From NCBI GenBank assembly GCA_050847315.1, contig CP193791.1: DNA of 64,000 nt. One strand, written 5' to 3'. Shown piece by piece: positions 17,873 through 26,928 of this stretch (positions within the stretch are counted from its first letter, which is position 1; every line of letters begins with the position of its first letter). A program made the position numbers and the translations under genes. Under the pieces are notes generated by a model. That model ran no database searches. It was not told the DNA's origin and was given only the letters and a program-made list of their open reading frames with translations. This DNA comes from Cedecea sp000277545 (lineage in GTDB: Bacteria > Pseudomonadota > Gammaproteobacteria > Enterobacterales > Enterobacteriaceae).

Positions 17873-18852
17873 TATTGATTTTCCTCTGAAGATAAAGCGG
17901 TTTCACTGCTAACTACGCGTTGAATAAAGTAACGAGGGCGAGCACGCACGTCGTTATAGATACGGCCAATGTACTCACCCAGCAGCCCCATTCCGATGAA
18001 CTGGGCGCCAATAAAGGTGAACAGAACGGCGAAGAGCATAAACACCCCGTCCGCCGCCCACTGCGGGCCAAGAGCAAGACGTAACACCACCAGCAGTACC
18101 GCGAGGGCAAAACCGGACAGTGCGATAATGCTGCCGACGACGCTAAGTAAACGCAGCGGCGTTGTGGTCAGGCAGGTGATCAGGTCATACATCAGGTTGA
18201 TCAGGCGCATGAAGCTGTACTTCGAGTCGCCAAACTGACGCTCGTCGTGGTGCACCGGGATTTCGATGGCGCGACGGGCAAAGGTGTTGGCCAGAATCGG
18301 GATAAAGGTACTGCGTTCGTGGCAGTGCAGCATCGCGTCGATGATATGGCGGCGGTAGGCGCGCAGCATACAGCCGTAGTCGCCCATCGCTTTACCGGTG
18401 GTGCGCTGGATCAGGTGGTTGATCATTTTTGACGCACGCTTGCGGAACCAGCTGTCCTGACGGTTCTGGCGCACGGTGCCCACAACGTCATAGCCTTCGT
18501 CGGCTTTCTCAACCAGGCGCGGGATCTCTTCCGGCGGGTTCTGCAGGTCAGCATCCAGGGTGACGATAAGATCGCCGGTGACGTGGCTAAAGCCCGCCAT
18601 AATGGCCGAGTGCTGGCCATAGTTACGGTTCAGCAGCACCGCGACGATGTGGCTGTCCGGGGCTTCTGCCGCGCGGGTCAGCATGGCGGCAGAGTCATCG
18701 CTGCTGCCATCATCAATAAGGAGAATTTCGTAATCACGGTTCAGCTTTTGACAAGCTTCAGTGGTACGACGCAGCAGTTCAGGCAGGCTGTCCTGTTCGT
18801 TGTACACCGGGATCACAACGGAAACTTTCTTGATCGGTTCCGGGGTCGTCAT
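17872..18852 (-). CDS. arnC: ArnC, undecaprenyl-phosphate Ara4FN transferase
   Basis: 326 residues: a GT2 glycosyltransferase domain (VVIPVYNEQDSLPELL, DDGSSDDS, TLDADLQNPPEEIP) followed by two C-terminal membrane helices (about 235-305). It transfers L-Ara4-formyl-N from UDP to undecaprenyl phosphate on the cytoplasmic face. One base separates it from arnB. Confidence 0.95.
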   Translation of the reverse strand: MTTPEPIKKVSVVIPVYNEQDSLPELLRRTTEACQKLNRDYEILLIDDGSSDDSAAMLTRAAEAPDSHIVAVLLNRNYGQHSAIMAGFSHVTGDLIVTLDADLQNPPEEIPRLVEKADEGYDVVGTVRQNRQDSWFRKRASKMINHLIQRTTGKAMGDYGCMLRAYRRHIIDAMLHCHERSTFIPILANTFARRAIEIPVHHDERQFGDSKYSFMRLINLMYDLITCLTTTPLRLLSVVGSIIALSGFALAVLLVVLRLALGPQWAADGVFMLFAVLFTFIGAQFIGMGLLGEYIGRIYNDVRARPRYFIQRVVSSETALSSEENQ

Positions 18853-18853
18853 C

Positions 18854-19993
18854 TTAGAGTCCTGCTATTTCACGTAAAGCGGTAATGACGCGGGAAGTGT
18901 CATCGTCGGTCATGGTTGGGAACAGTGGAATGGAGCAAATGCGCTCGCTGTTCCAGTCGCTGTTCGGCAGTTGAAGCTGCGGATAGCGCTCGCGGTAATA
19001 CTTCTGGGTGTGCGCCGCGCGGAAGTGCAGGCCGGTGCCGATGCCGCGCTCTTTCAGCGCTTCCATCAGGCCGCTGCGGGAAATACCGCAGGTGGCTTCA
19101 TCCACGCGGATGATAAACAGATGCCAGGCATGACGGTGCTGCCAGGTCGGGGTAGCAAGCGGCAGGAATGGCGTGTCGGCCAGCTCTTTGAGGTAGCGTT
19201 CGGCGATTTCCTGACGACGGACGTTGATTTGCTCCAGCTTGCCCAGCTGCACCAGCGCGATAGCCGCGTTAATGTCCGCAAGGTTGTATTTGAACCCCGG
19301 GGAGATAACTTCAGCCTGCGGCGCGCGGCCATGCGTCTGACGGTCAAAGGCATCTACGCCCAGACCGTGGAATTTCAGGCTACGAATGCGGTTAGCAAAC
19401 TGGTCGTCGTCGGTGACGATCAGGCCGCCTTCGGCGCAGGTCATGTTTTTGATGGCGTGGAAAGAGAAGATAGCCGTGCCCTTGCCGCCAACGTGCTTGC
19501 CTTTGTACTCGGTGCCCGCGGCGTGCGCAGCATCTTCAATCACCGGAATGCCGTGACGTTCCCCGATGGCGCGAATAGCGTCGATGTCGGCAGGCGCGCC
19601 CGCGTAGTGCACGGGAATGATCGCTTTAGTGCGTGGAGTAATGGCCGCTTCAATGGCTTCTGGCGTAACCATCAGCGTGTCGCGATCGACGTCGATCATC
19701 ACCGGTTCGGCGCCCAGCAGCACAATCATGTTGAGCGTGGAGACCCAGGTCAGCGAGGGAGTAATCACCTCGTCACCCGCCTGCAGCCCAAGTGCCATCA
19801 GGGTAACGTGCATCCCGCCGGTGGCCGAGCTTACCGCAATGGCATGTTTATTGCCGGTTAAGTCGCAAAATGCTTTCTCAAGCGCCTGGTTTTTCGGCCC
19901 GGTTGTGATCCAGCCGGATTGCATGACTTCCGTTACCGCTGCAATTTCTTCCGCACCTAACGCCGGGCGTGAAAAAGGCAGAAAATCACTCAT
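18854..19993 (-). CDS. arnB: ArnB, UDP-Ara4O aminotransferase
   Basis: 379 residues, DegT/DnrJ/EryC1 PLP aminotransferase. Motifs: DAAHAAGTEYKGKHVG and FSFHAIKNMTCAEGG, the latter holding the PLP lysine. It converts UDP-4-keto-arabinose to UDP-L-Ara4N using glutamate. It is the first gene of the seven-gene operon arnBCADTEF, which is complete and in the usual order. The upstream region carries a PmrA/BasR-like box. Confidence 0.96.
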   Translation of the reverse strand: MSDFLPFSRPALGAEEIAAVTEVMQSGWITTGPKNQALEKAFCDLTGNKHAIAVSSATGGMHVTLMALGLQAGDEVITPSLTWVSTLNMIVLLGAEPVMIDVDRDTLMVTPEAIEAAITPRTKAIIPVHYAGAPADIDAIRAIGERHGIPVIEDAAHAAGTEYKGKHVGGKGTAIFSFHAIKNMTCAEGGLIVTDDDQFANRIRSLKFHGLGVDAFDRQTHGRAPQAEVISPGFKYNLADINAAIALVQLGKLEQINVRRQEIAERYLKELADTPFLPLATPTWQHRHAWHLFIIRVDEATCGISRSGLMEALKERGIGTGLHFRAAHTQKYYRERYPQLQLPNSDWNSERICSIPLFPTMTDDDTSRVITALREIAGL

Positions 19994-20318
19994 TACGTGG
20001 ATTCCTTATTAAATCGCTAAACGCCAAAAGCTGACGGGATAATGAATCAGGCTAATTAAATAAAAGCACAACACTAGGGAAGTACGGCCTGTTTAGCTAA
20101 ACATCTTATCAATGAAAAGAATTTAACAAAGAAATCTTAGAACAGTATTAAGAAAATGAGATATAACGAAAAATCGTGACGTTAAGCGTCTGCTGGCGAG
20201 CATATGCCCTTCACAACCCCTGCTTGTCATCTGAATATCATGATTAAGGCATGTTTGTTGAATAGCGGAATAATTCCGTAAGTGACAAATAATAATGCAT
20301 CCTCCCTGCGTGGTTAAA
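19994..20318. other. arnB upstream region
   Basis: Apart from the PmrA-like box I see only AT-rich sequence with possible -10 elements (for example GATAAGATG on the minus strand near 20101-20109) and no open frame worth naming. Confidence 0.4.
20136..20152 (-). promoter_or_regulatory. Candidate PmrA (BasR) box of arnB
   Basis: On the minus strand CTTAAT-ACTGT-TCTAAG, against the PmrA consensus YTTAAK-N5-YTTAAK (one mismatch, in the second half). It lies about 143 bp upstream of the arnB start. PmrA control of arn in response to iron, acid or PhoPQ signals is well known in enterics; use of this site is inferred. Confidence 0.6.
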
Positions 20319-20343
20319 AAAACCGCCTGAAGCAGGCGGTTTT
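20319..20343 (-). terminator. Terminator of rlhA
   Basis: AAAACCGCCTG-AAG-CAGGCGGTTTT, an 11-bp perfect stem with a 3-nt loop, flanked by A/T runs on both sides, 18 bp after the rlhA stop. Confidence 0.88.
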
Positions 20344-20361
20344 AAATAATAAGCAATGAAA

Positions 20362-22326
20362 TTAACGCTTCGCTTTCCCCGGCAGCGTTTTCATCAAATC
20401 GTCCGGGCTAATGGATGCCACCACGCTCCCCGGCAGCGGCATCTTCAGGATGTGGTTCTTCATCTTGCCGATGACGTGCATTTCGCACGGGCGGCAGTCA
20501 AATTTCAGCGTCAGCACCTCATCGCCGTGCACCAGCTGCATTGGGGTCGCTTTCCAGCTCTTGATGTTCCCTTTTGCCTGTTTCGGGCAAAGGTTAAACG
20601 CAAAGCGCAGGCAGTGCTTGGTGATCATCACCGGCACTTCGCCCTTCTCTTCATGTGCTTCATAGGCAGCGTCAATCAGCTGCACGCCATAGCGGTGATA
20701 AAACTCACGCGCTTTATGGTTATACACGTTCGCCAGGAAGCTTAAATGGCTGTCCGGGTAGACCGGCGGCGGCACGCTCACCGCTTTACGGGTGCCGCGC
20801 TGGTAGTTGTGCAGCCGCGCTTCGGTCAGCGCTTCAATGGCATCACGGCGCAGCTGGTTAAGCTGGGCGTTTGGCACAAATAAAGCTTCTTCCAGCAAGA
20901 TGTTCACTTTCCGCGCGGAGTACATGGTCTGGCCCAGCTTGGTCAGGCCGTCACGCAGGCTGTCGAACGCTTTCTGCGGGTTATTGGCGACGTCAAACTG
21001 GCCGACGAGCGTTTGATTGACGCTGACGCTCTCTTCGCTGGTGGCTTTCATCACCAGCTGCTGCTGGCTGCCGCTCAGTTCGATATCCACCGCCACGCGG
21101 CGCTCGCTGGAGGTTTTCAGCAGCGCCTGCTGCCAGTTGTGGTCCAGGTTACGGTTCAGCGGGTGGTTCGGGCGCACTTTTTTCAGCGTTTCCGGCATTT
21201 CGTTTGGCCAGATGCGATACTGATTTTTTCCGGTTTTTTCCACCGTATTAGCGCGGAAGCCGACGATTTCACGCTTGATCAGCACGTTCAGGCCATCGCC
21301 GTTAGTCAACGTATCGGTAGTGGTCACGTCGAGGTGGTCTTTGCTCACTTTCAGCACTTCGCCCACCGGCAGGCCAATAAATTTTGGCGAGTCGAACGCA
21401 CCGATGTCGATTTTGCGCTCGTTAACGAAGTAGTCAGTGCTGCCGCGGTGGAACGTTTTGTCCGGGGACGGAATAAAGTAGTGCGATGTCACGCCGGAAG
21501 ACGCACGGGTCAGGTCGCTGCGCCCTTCCATCAGCTCGTCCAGCAGTTGGCGGTAGTACGCGGTGATGTTTTTCACGTAGCTCATGTCTTTGTAACGCCC
21601 TTCAATTTTGAAGGAGCGCACGCCCGCCTCGACCAGCGCCGCCAGGTTGGCGCTCTGATCGTTGTCTTTCATCGACAGCAGGTGTTTTTCGTAGGCTACG
21701 ACGCGGCCCTGATCGTCTTTCAGGGTGTACGGCAGGCGGCAGGCCTGCGAGCAGTCGCCGCGGTTGGCGCTGCGCCCGGTCTGGGCGTGGGAAATATTAC
21801 ACTGCCCGGAATACGCCACGCACAGCGCGCCGTGAATGAAGAATTCAATCGTCGCGTCAACATTCTGGTGAATGGCGGCAATTTGCTGCAGGTTCAGCTC
21901 GCGCGCCAGCACGATTTGCGAGAAACCTACATCGGACAGAAACTTCGCTTTTTCCACGCTACGAATGTCGCACTGGGTACTGGCGTGCAGCTCGATCGGC
22001 GGCAGATCCATTTCCAGCACGCCCATATCCTGCACGATCAGCGCATCAACCCCGGCTTCGTACAGGTCGACGATCATCGAGCGCGCAGGCTCCAGTTCGT
22101 CATCATGCAGAATGGTGTTCAGGGTAACAAAAATTTTCGCCCCGTAGCGGTGGGCAAACGGCACCAGTTCGGCCAGGTCTTGCAAGCTGTTACCGGCGTT
22201 GTGGCGAGCGCCAAAGCCAGGCCCACCGATGTAAACCGCATCCGCGCCATGGAGAATGGCTTCGCGGGCGATGGCGGTATCACGGGCAGGGCTGAGTAAT
22301 TCAAGTTGATTTGCGTGCAGGCGCAT
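20362..22326 (-). CDS. rlhA: RlhA, 23S rRNA C2501 hydroxylase
   Basis: 654 residues from ATG 22326 (MRLHANQLELLSPARD); an in-frame start at 22386 is rejected because the homology begins here. Peptidase U32 family: HGADAVYIGGPGFGARHNAG, HASTQCDIRSVEKA, and a cysteine cluster CVAYSGQCNISHAQTGRSANRGDCSQACR (about residues 169-197) that fits an Fe-S-bearing centre, plus C-terminal cysteines (CLRFAFNLCPKQ, CRPCE). Matches E. coli YdcP, shown to hydroxylate C2501 of 23S rRNA. It sits next to sutR and ydcO as in E. coli. Confidence 0.94.
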   Translation of the reverse strand: MRLHANQLELLSPARDTAIAREAILHGADAVYIGGPGFGARHNAGNSLQDLAELVPFAHRYGAKIFVTLNTILHDDELEPARSMIVDLYEAGVDALIVQDMGVLEMDLPPIELHASTQCDIRSVEKAKFLSDVGFSQIVLARELNLQQIAAIHQNVDATIEFFIHGALCVAYSGQCNISHAQTGRSANRGDCSQACRLPYTLKDDQGRVVAYEKHLLSMKDNDQSANLAALVEAGVRSFKIEGRYKDMSYVKNITAYYRQLLDELMEGRSDLTRASSGVTSHYFIPSPDKTFHRGSTDYFVNERKIDIGAFDSPKFIGLPVGEVLKVSKDHLDVTTTDTLTNGDGLNVLIKREIVGFRANTVEKTGKNQYRIWPNEMPETLKKVRPNHPLNRNLDHNWQQALLKTSSERRVAVDIELSGSQQQLVMKATSEESVSVNQTLVGQFDVANNPQKAFDSLRDGLTKLGQTMYSARKVNILLEEALFVPNAQLNQLRRDAIEALTEARLHNYQRGTRKAVSVPPPVYPDSHLSFLANVYNHKAREFYHRYGVQLIDAAYEAHEEKGEVPVMITKHCLRFAFNLCPKQAKGNIKSWKATPMQLVHGDEVLTLKFDCRPCEMHVIGKMKNHILKMPLPGSVVASISPDDLMKTLPGKAKR

Positions 22327-22397
22327 AAAATTTGTCGTGTTCTGTAATGGCGAAAGGCGGCTATTGTAGTCACTTCCCCCGCGCAAAAACAGAGGGA

Positions 22398-22937
22398 TTA
22401 TGCCGTCGTCACCGGATAGTGAATCAGCGAGTGAAAATGCGTCTCATCGGCACCTGAATTACGGTACGCGTGAGGGCTATCGCCGTAGAATTTTAAGCCA
22501 TCTCCGGCCTGCAACGTCTGCCATTCTCCGTCAACATTCATATCCAACACGCCGCTTATCACCACCACATGCTCGATAACGCCGCTGTCGTGCGCCGACG
22601 ACTCGCTGAGCGCGCCGGGGGCGAGGCGAATAGAAAAGTGGTCAAAACGCAGGTGCGGATCGTAAGGAAAAATCGGCACCACCACCATTTCCCGGTGCTG
22701 CGGGTCAAAGACCGGGCGCACGGGCGCGGAACCGGCTTCGAGGAAAACCGAAAACGGCACGTTAAAGCCGGTGGCAATCTTCCATAATGTGGCGACGGTC
22801 GGGCTGGATTCGTTGCGCTCGATCTGCCCGAGCATCGCTTTCGACACGCCGGTTTGTTCCGCCGCGAAGGTCAGGCTCCAGCCTCTGGCCTGACGCAGGC
22901 CTTTCAGGGTGTTTGCCAGATGTTGCGCTATATCCAT
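22398..22937 (-). CDS. sutR: SutR, XRE-cupin transcriptional regulator
   Basis: 179 residues: an XRE helix-turn-helix about 8-62 (GWSLTFAAEQTGVSKAMLGQIERNESSPTVATLWKIA) and a C-terminal cupin domain about 105-175 (GVIEHVVVISGVLDMNVDGEWQ, LIHYPV). Close to E. coli YdcN/SutR, reported to control sulfur-use genes. Divergent from benE; the gap between them holds repeats built on GCGCTATA that are its likely operators. Confidence 0.92.
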   Translation of the reverse strand: MDIAQHLANTLKGLRQARGWSLTFAAEQTGVSKAMLGQIERNESSPTVATLWKIATGFNVPFSVFLEAGSAPVRPVFDPQHREMVVVPIFPYDPHLRFDHFSIRLAPGALSESSAHDSGVIEHVVVISGVLDMNVDGEWQTLQAGDGLKFYGDSPHAYRNSGADETHFHSLIHYPVTTA

Positions 22938-23019
22938 TCTCTCCTCCCGTTAAGGGCGCAGTATAGCGCCTTGTGCGCTATAACGCACGATGCTATATTC
23001 CCCGGACGTTATAACGCAC
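22925..23019. promoter_or_regulatory. sutR-benE shared operators
   Basis: TATAGCGC-CTTGT-GCGCTATA (22962-22982) is a perfect palindrome with 8-bp arms. A 10-bp direct repeat TATAACGCAC occurs at 22979-22988 and 23010-23019, 31 bp apart (three helical turns), and a further GCGCTATA sits at 22925-22932 over the sutR start. The 94-bp divergent gap is thus almost filled with related half-sites, as expected for a local regulator acting on itself and on benE. Which protein binds is inferred. Confidence 0.65.
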
Positions 23020-23031
23020 AGCGAGCCAACC

Positions 23032-24198
23032 ATGCGCCTTTCTCTGCCCCCGTTTCCCACCGTTCTGGCCGGTTTTGTTGCCGTCCTGGTCGGCTATGCC
23101 AGTTCCGCCGCCATTATCTGGCAGGCGGCAGATGCCGCAGGTGCCAGCCCGCACCAAATCGCTGGCTGGCTGACAATGCTGGGCCTGGCGATGGGCATCA
23201 GCACGCTGGGGTTAACGCTGTGGTATCGCGCGCCGATACTCACAGCCTGGTCCACGCCGGGCGCGGCGCTGCTGGCCACCAGCCTGCCGGGCTACAGTCT
23301 GAACGAGGCGGTGGGCATTTTTATTTTCGCCTCTGGGCTGATCCTGATCTGCGGCCTCACCGGGCTGTTCGCCAGGCTGATGCGCCTGATCCCGTCTACG
23401 CTCTCCGCCGCCATGCTGGCCGGGGTTTTACTGCGGTTTGGCCTCGACACCTTCACATCGTTACAGGGTCACTTCTTGCTGTGCATCAGTATGCTGACCG
23501 GCTGGCTGCTGGCGAAGGTGTTTGCCCCGCGCTATGCCGTGGTTGTCGCCATGCTGGTTGGTCTGCTGATTTGCTTTATCAGCGGCGAGCTTCACGCCGG
23601 GAACGTCCCGGTTTCTGTCGTGGTGCCGGAATTCATCGCCTCCTCATTTAGCCTCGCCAGCCTGCTGGGCATCGGCGTACCCTTCTTCCTGGTGACCATG
23701 GCCTCGCAAAACGCCCCCGGCGTCGCCACGCTGGCGGCCTCCGGCTACAAAGTCCCGGTTTCACCGCTGATTGTCGTAACGGCGTTAATAGCCCTGCTGC
23801 TGGCACCATTCGGGGTATTTTCGGTTTGCATCGCCGCCATCACCGCCGCCATTTGCCAGAGCGCTGAAGCCCATCCCGACAAAGACAAACGCTGGCTTGC
23901 CGCCGCTGCTGCTGGGGTATTTTACTTATTGGCCGGCGTGTTTGGCGGGGCGATCTCGACGCTGCTGACGGCCCTGCCGCTCGCCTGGATCCATACTCTC
24001 GCCGGGCTGGCCCTGCTGGGCACCATTGCCGGAAGCCTGCATCAGGCGCTGAACCACGAGCGCGACAGAGACGCCGCCGTCGTGACGTTTCTGGTGACCG
24101 CCTCAGGCGTCAATCTGCTGGGCGTCAGCTCTGCATTTTGGGGGGTGATCGCCGGGGGAATTTGCTACACCGCGCTTTCAAGGCTGAAGCGCGCGTAG
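23032..24198 (+). CDS. ydcO: BenE/YdcO family inner-membrane transporter
   Basis: 388 residues from ATG 23032 (MRLSLPPFPTVLAGF), matching E. coli YdcO; ATG 22990 is rejected because it would run through the operator region. About 11-12 membrane helices and the BenE signature TMASQNAPGVATLAASGYKVPVSPL (about residues 222-246). The family is named for a putative benzoate:H+ symporter; the true substrate of YdcO is unknown, and sulfur compounds are possible given SutR next door. Its 3' end overlaps the convergent AraC-type gene by 21 bp. Confidence 0.88.
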   Translation: MRLSLPPFPTVLAGFVAVLVGYASSAAIIWQAADAAGASPHQIAGWLTMLGLAMGISTLGLTLWYRAPILTAWSTPGAALLATSLPGYSLNEAVGIFIFASGLILICGLTGLFARLMRLIPSTLSAAMLAGVLLRFGLDTFTSLQGHFLLCISMLTGWLLAKVFAPRYAVVVAMLVGLLICFISGELHAGNVPVSVVVPEFIASSFSLASLLGIGVPFFLVTMASQNAPGVATLAASGYKVPVSPLIVVTALIALLLAPFGVFSVCIAAITAAICQSAEAHPDKDKRWLAAAAAGVFYLLAGVFGGAISTLLTALPLAWIHTLAGLALLGTIAGSLHQALNHERDRDAAVVTFLVTASGVNLLGVSSAFWGVIAGGICYTALSRLKRA

Positions 24199-25074
24199 CT
24201 GCGAGGGCGTTGCGCCAAAGACGCTTTTAAAGCGGGTGCTGAAGTGGCTGGGCGAACTAAACCCGCAGGCCATCGCGATCTCCGTCAACGGCAGTTTTCC
24301 CTGACGAACCAGTATTTCCGCCTTTGCCATTCTGCGCTGCATCACGTACTGATGTGGCGCCAGGCCGGTGGACTGTTTAAACATACGTGCAAAGTGGTAT
24401 TCGCTGAGATCCGCCAGCCGGGCAAGTTCACCCAGGGTCAGCGCCTCACTCAGGTTCTGCTCGATATACGCCTGGGCATTGCGCAGTACCGCCGGCGCCA
24501 GCCCGCCGCGCACCGTCGGCAGTTTCCACTGCACGCTGCTGTAATGCTGCACCAGATGCGTCAACAGCAGCGTAGAGGCCGTGCTTAGCGTCAGGTGATT
24601 AGCCCGCTGCTGCCAGTCGCTGCTCAGCAGAAAGTGACGATAAAGCTGGGTTATGCGCGGGTCGTCGGCAAAGGTTTTTTCATCAAGGTTGATGGCCGCC
24701 GGGCTGCGGTCCCAAATCTGCGCGGCAATCTCTTTCAAATGCTCGTCGGTGCAGTACAGGTGCACAAACGAGAAGTCATCCCGCACGTCCCAGGTTGACT
24801 CACTGTCTTCCGGCATAATGCAGAAGCGATCCGGGCCGCCGCCGTTGCGCCAGCCTGAGCTCGTTTTTTGATACGTTTCGTACCCTTCGGTCACGTACAG
24901 GCTCAGCGTGTGGTGATCGCAGCGCTGGGTAATGCAGTCATTTCCGTTGGACCAGGCGGCCAGCTGAATCCCTGAGCCAAGCTGAACGCTGCCGTTCAGG
25001 CGGGCTTTGTGCTGCTGCAGGTTTTCAAAGGCGTGGTATGGCGCGGTCATAGCGGGAGTCGGCTTCTGGAACAT
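24178..25074 (-). CDS. AraC-family regulator
   Basis: About 298 residues if started at ATG 25074; ATG 25050 is also possible, and an upstream start at 25197 would add a low-complexity Arg-rich stretch that I do not believe. N-terminal sensor half about 1-190 without a recognised ligand; C-terminal AraC/XylS domain with two HTHs (SEALTLGELARLADLSEYHFARMFKQSTGL and PLTEIAMACGFSSPSHFSTRFKSVFG). Divergent from the DMT exporter gene 148 bp away, so it probably controls it. The pair is absent from the corresponding E. coli locus between ydcO and ydcL. Confidence 0.85.
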   Translation of the reverse strand: MFQKPTPAMTAPYHAFENLQQHKARLNGSVQLGSGIQLAAWSNGNDCITQRCDHHTLSLYVTEGYETYQKTSSGWRNGGGPDRFCIMPEDSESTWDVRDDFSFVHLYCTDEHLKEIAAQIWDRSPAAINLDEKTFADDPRITQLYRHFLLSSDWQQRANHLTLSTASTLLLTHLVQHYSSVQWKLPTVRGGLAPAVLRNAQAYIEQNLSEALTLGELARLADLSEYHFARMFKQSTGLAPHQYVMQRRMAKAEILVRQGKLPLTEIAMACGFSSPSHFSTRFKSVFGATPSQLRALQP

Positions 25075-25222
25075 AATGGCTAGTGTAAGGACTGCGCGCC
25101 GCCGTCGCCACTGCCGCCGTGAAAAAAAACCGCAAGAATATGCAAGTCGCTGGCCCGGATGAAAGTCGCAGAGCGGAAAAAAAAGGAGACTCGTCATCTG
25201 GTTTTGACTGACGAGAACAACA

Positions 25223-26122
25223 ATGAACGCTTTGCTTTATATTCTGGTGGTGGTGATTTGGGGAACGACCTGGATTGCCATTTACATGCAACAGGGGGTC
25301 GTTTCAGTTCCCGTGTCTATTTTCTGGCGCTTTGCCGTGGCGGCCGTGGTGATGCTTGTTGTGCTGCTCGCGCTGGGTCGCCTGAAGCGTATCGGGCTTA
25401 AAGACCACCTGTTTTGCGTCCTGCAGGGCGCGTGCGTGTTCGGCTTCAACTTCTTCTGCTTCTACCACGCGGCGGCCTATATCAGCTCCGGTCTGGAGTC
25501 GGTGATCTTCTCGATGGCGGTGCTGTTCAACGCCTTCAACAATTTTCTGTTCTTCCGCAAGAAACCGTCTCCCCGCGTATTGCCCGCCGCCGCGCTGGGC
25601 ATTGCCGGCATCGTGGCCCTGTTCTGGCACGATCTTGCCGCCACACAACTGGCGCCTTCGCTGCTGATCGGCATCGGCCTTAGCGCGCTCGGCACCTTTG
25701 GTTTTTCGCTGGGGAATATGATCAGTGCCCGCCATCAAAGCCGGGGCCTGGAAACGCTGTCCACCAATACCTATGCGATGTTTTACGGCACCGCAATTAT
25801 GGGCGTCGTGGCGCTGGCGAGCGGCGAATCGTTTATGCCGGATTTCACCGTGCGCTACCTTGGCTCGCTGCTTTATCTGGCGATTTTTGGTTCGGTGATA
25901 GCCTTTGGGGCCTATTTCACCCTGGTAGGCCGCATCGGGGCGAGCCAGGCCGCCTACAGTACGCTGCTCTTCCCGCTGGTGGCGCTGACGCTGTCGACGC
26001 TTTACGAAGGGTACGTCTGGCACGCGAACGCCGTGCTTGGGCTGGTGATGATCCTGCTGGGTAACCTGGTGATGTTTGCTAAGCCGGAACAGTGGCTGCC
26101 GTGGCGGAGAAAGCTGGCGTAA
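25223..26122 (+). CDS. EamA/DMT-family exporter
   Basis: 299 residues, ten predicted membrane helices in two EamA repeats (about 5-135 and 150-290). The start VVVIWGTTWIAI and the AAAYISSGLESVIFSMAVLF segment are typical of drug/metabolite exporters of the YdcZ/RhtA-like superfamily. Substrate unknown, perhaps an amino acid or metabolite. Divergent from an AraC-type regulator, and closed by a strong terminator shared with ydcL. Confidence 0.85.
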   Translation: MNALLYILVVVIWGTTWIAIYMQQGVVSVPVSIFWRFAVAAVVMLVVLLALGRLKRIGLKDHLFCVLQGACVFGFNFFCFYHAAAYISSGLESVIFSMAVLFNAFNNFLFFRKKPSPRVLPAAALGIAGIVALFWHDLAATQLAPSLLIGIGLSALGTFGFSLGNMISARHQSRGLETLSTNTYAMFYGTAIMGVVALASGESFMPDFTVRYLGSLLYLAIFGSVIAFGAYFTLVGRIGASQAAYSTLLFPLVALTLSTLYEGYVWHANAVLGLVMILLGNLVMFAKPEQWLPWRRKLA

Positions 26123-26124
26123 TA

Positions 26125-26157
26125 AAAAACCGCAGCTTGTTCAGGGCTGCGGTTTTT
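26125..26157. terminator. Bidirectional terminator between exporter and ydcL
   Basis: AAAAACCGCAGC (26125-26136) and GCTGCGGTTTTT (26146-26157) form a perfect 12-bp stem with a 9-nt loop, A-run on one side and T-run on the other, between two convergent genes. Confidence 0.9.
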
Positions 26158-26171
26158 GTTTGCAAAAAAGG

Positions 26172-26840
26172 TTATTTATTCGGCACGTCAAACATCGTGG
26201 CATCGGTGGCCAAATCATCCACAACCTGTTTCAGGGTATCGACGGTGACTTTTGCATTTTCGTTGCTGAGCGTTTTCCCTTCGCCCTTACGGACCACGCG
26301 TAAAACGGGTTTATTGGTTGCCGCATCAATCAGTTCGCCTTCGAAATAGAGATCGGTATTCATGGTGCGGTGCCCGGTGGCCATTTGCGTGCCTGCGACA
26401 ACCATCGCAATCGGGATCACCTCATAGAACTGCAGCCCTTCTTTGCTGCTGTCCACGCCGGTGATCGCGCCCCGGAAAATAAGGCTGTGCGGGCCTGGCG
26501 TCGTGACCAGCGGTTTCCGCTGCGCCGCCGCGGCTTTTAATTTGGTGTTGGTGTACGCCAGCAGACCATCCAGCGTGTTCTGGCCTATTTGGGTCGTGGG
26601 CCTTGGCGTCGGGTAGTAGATCACCGGATTGTAGACCAGGCTGTCGTAGTTGCCGGGTTTGAAGTTCGGGTCAACCCAGCGCATAACGGTTTTACCGGTA
26701 GCTGATTTTGTCTCCTGCAGACCGGAGTAATCTTTTAGAAACCCAGAGTATTTTTCCGGCGCGGTGGTTTTTGAAGCACACCCCGCCAGCGCTAATAAAC
26801 CTGCCAGACAAGCCACTTTAAAATACGTTTTGCTCCGCAT
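26172..26840 (-). CDS. ydcL: YdcL, DUF3313 lipoprotein
   Basis: 222 residues. Signal peptide with lipobox LALAGCAS (Cys at 21), so a lipoprotein; residue +2 after Cys is Ala, consistent with outer-membrane sorting. The body matches E. coli YdcL throughout (SGFLKDYSGLQE, QRKPLVTTPGPHSLIFRGAITGVDSSKEGLQFYEV, MATGHRTMNTDLYFEGELIDAATNKPV). Function unknown. In E. coli it lies between tehB and ydcO; here about 9.5 kb of other genes separates it from tehB. Confidence 0.92.
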   Translation of the reverse strand: MRSKTYFKVACLAGLLALAGCASKTTAPEKYSGFLKDYSGLQETKSATGKTVMRWVDPNFKPGNYDSLVYNPVIYYPTPRPTTQIGQNTLDGLLAYTNTKLKAAAAQRKPLVTTPGPHSLIFRGAITGVDSSKEGLQFYEVIPIAMVVAGTQMATGHRTMNTDLYFEGELIDAATNKPVLRVVRKGEGKTLSNENAKVTVDTLKQVVDDLATDATMFDVPNK

Positions 26841-26928
26841 CGTTTGATCCTGTTTGTGGGTATAAGCCTTTCAGGTATAGCAAAAAACGACACTTTGTGT
26901 GGGGGTTAAGCGGCCTTGACGTCAAAAC

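Noticed and set aside
15962..17878. 638-codon open frame on the plus strand
   Set aside because: Exact antisense of arnA; high-GC third positions create long shadow frames. No ribosome site or family match.
18971..19861. 296-codon open frame on the plus strand
   Set aside because: Antisense of arnB, no recognisable domain.
21013..22299. 428-codon open frame on the plus strand
   Set aside because: Antisense of rlhA with unnatural His/Arg/Gln-rich composition.
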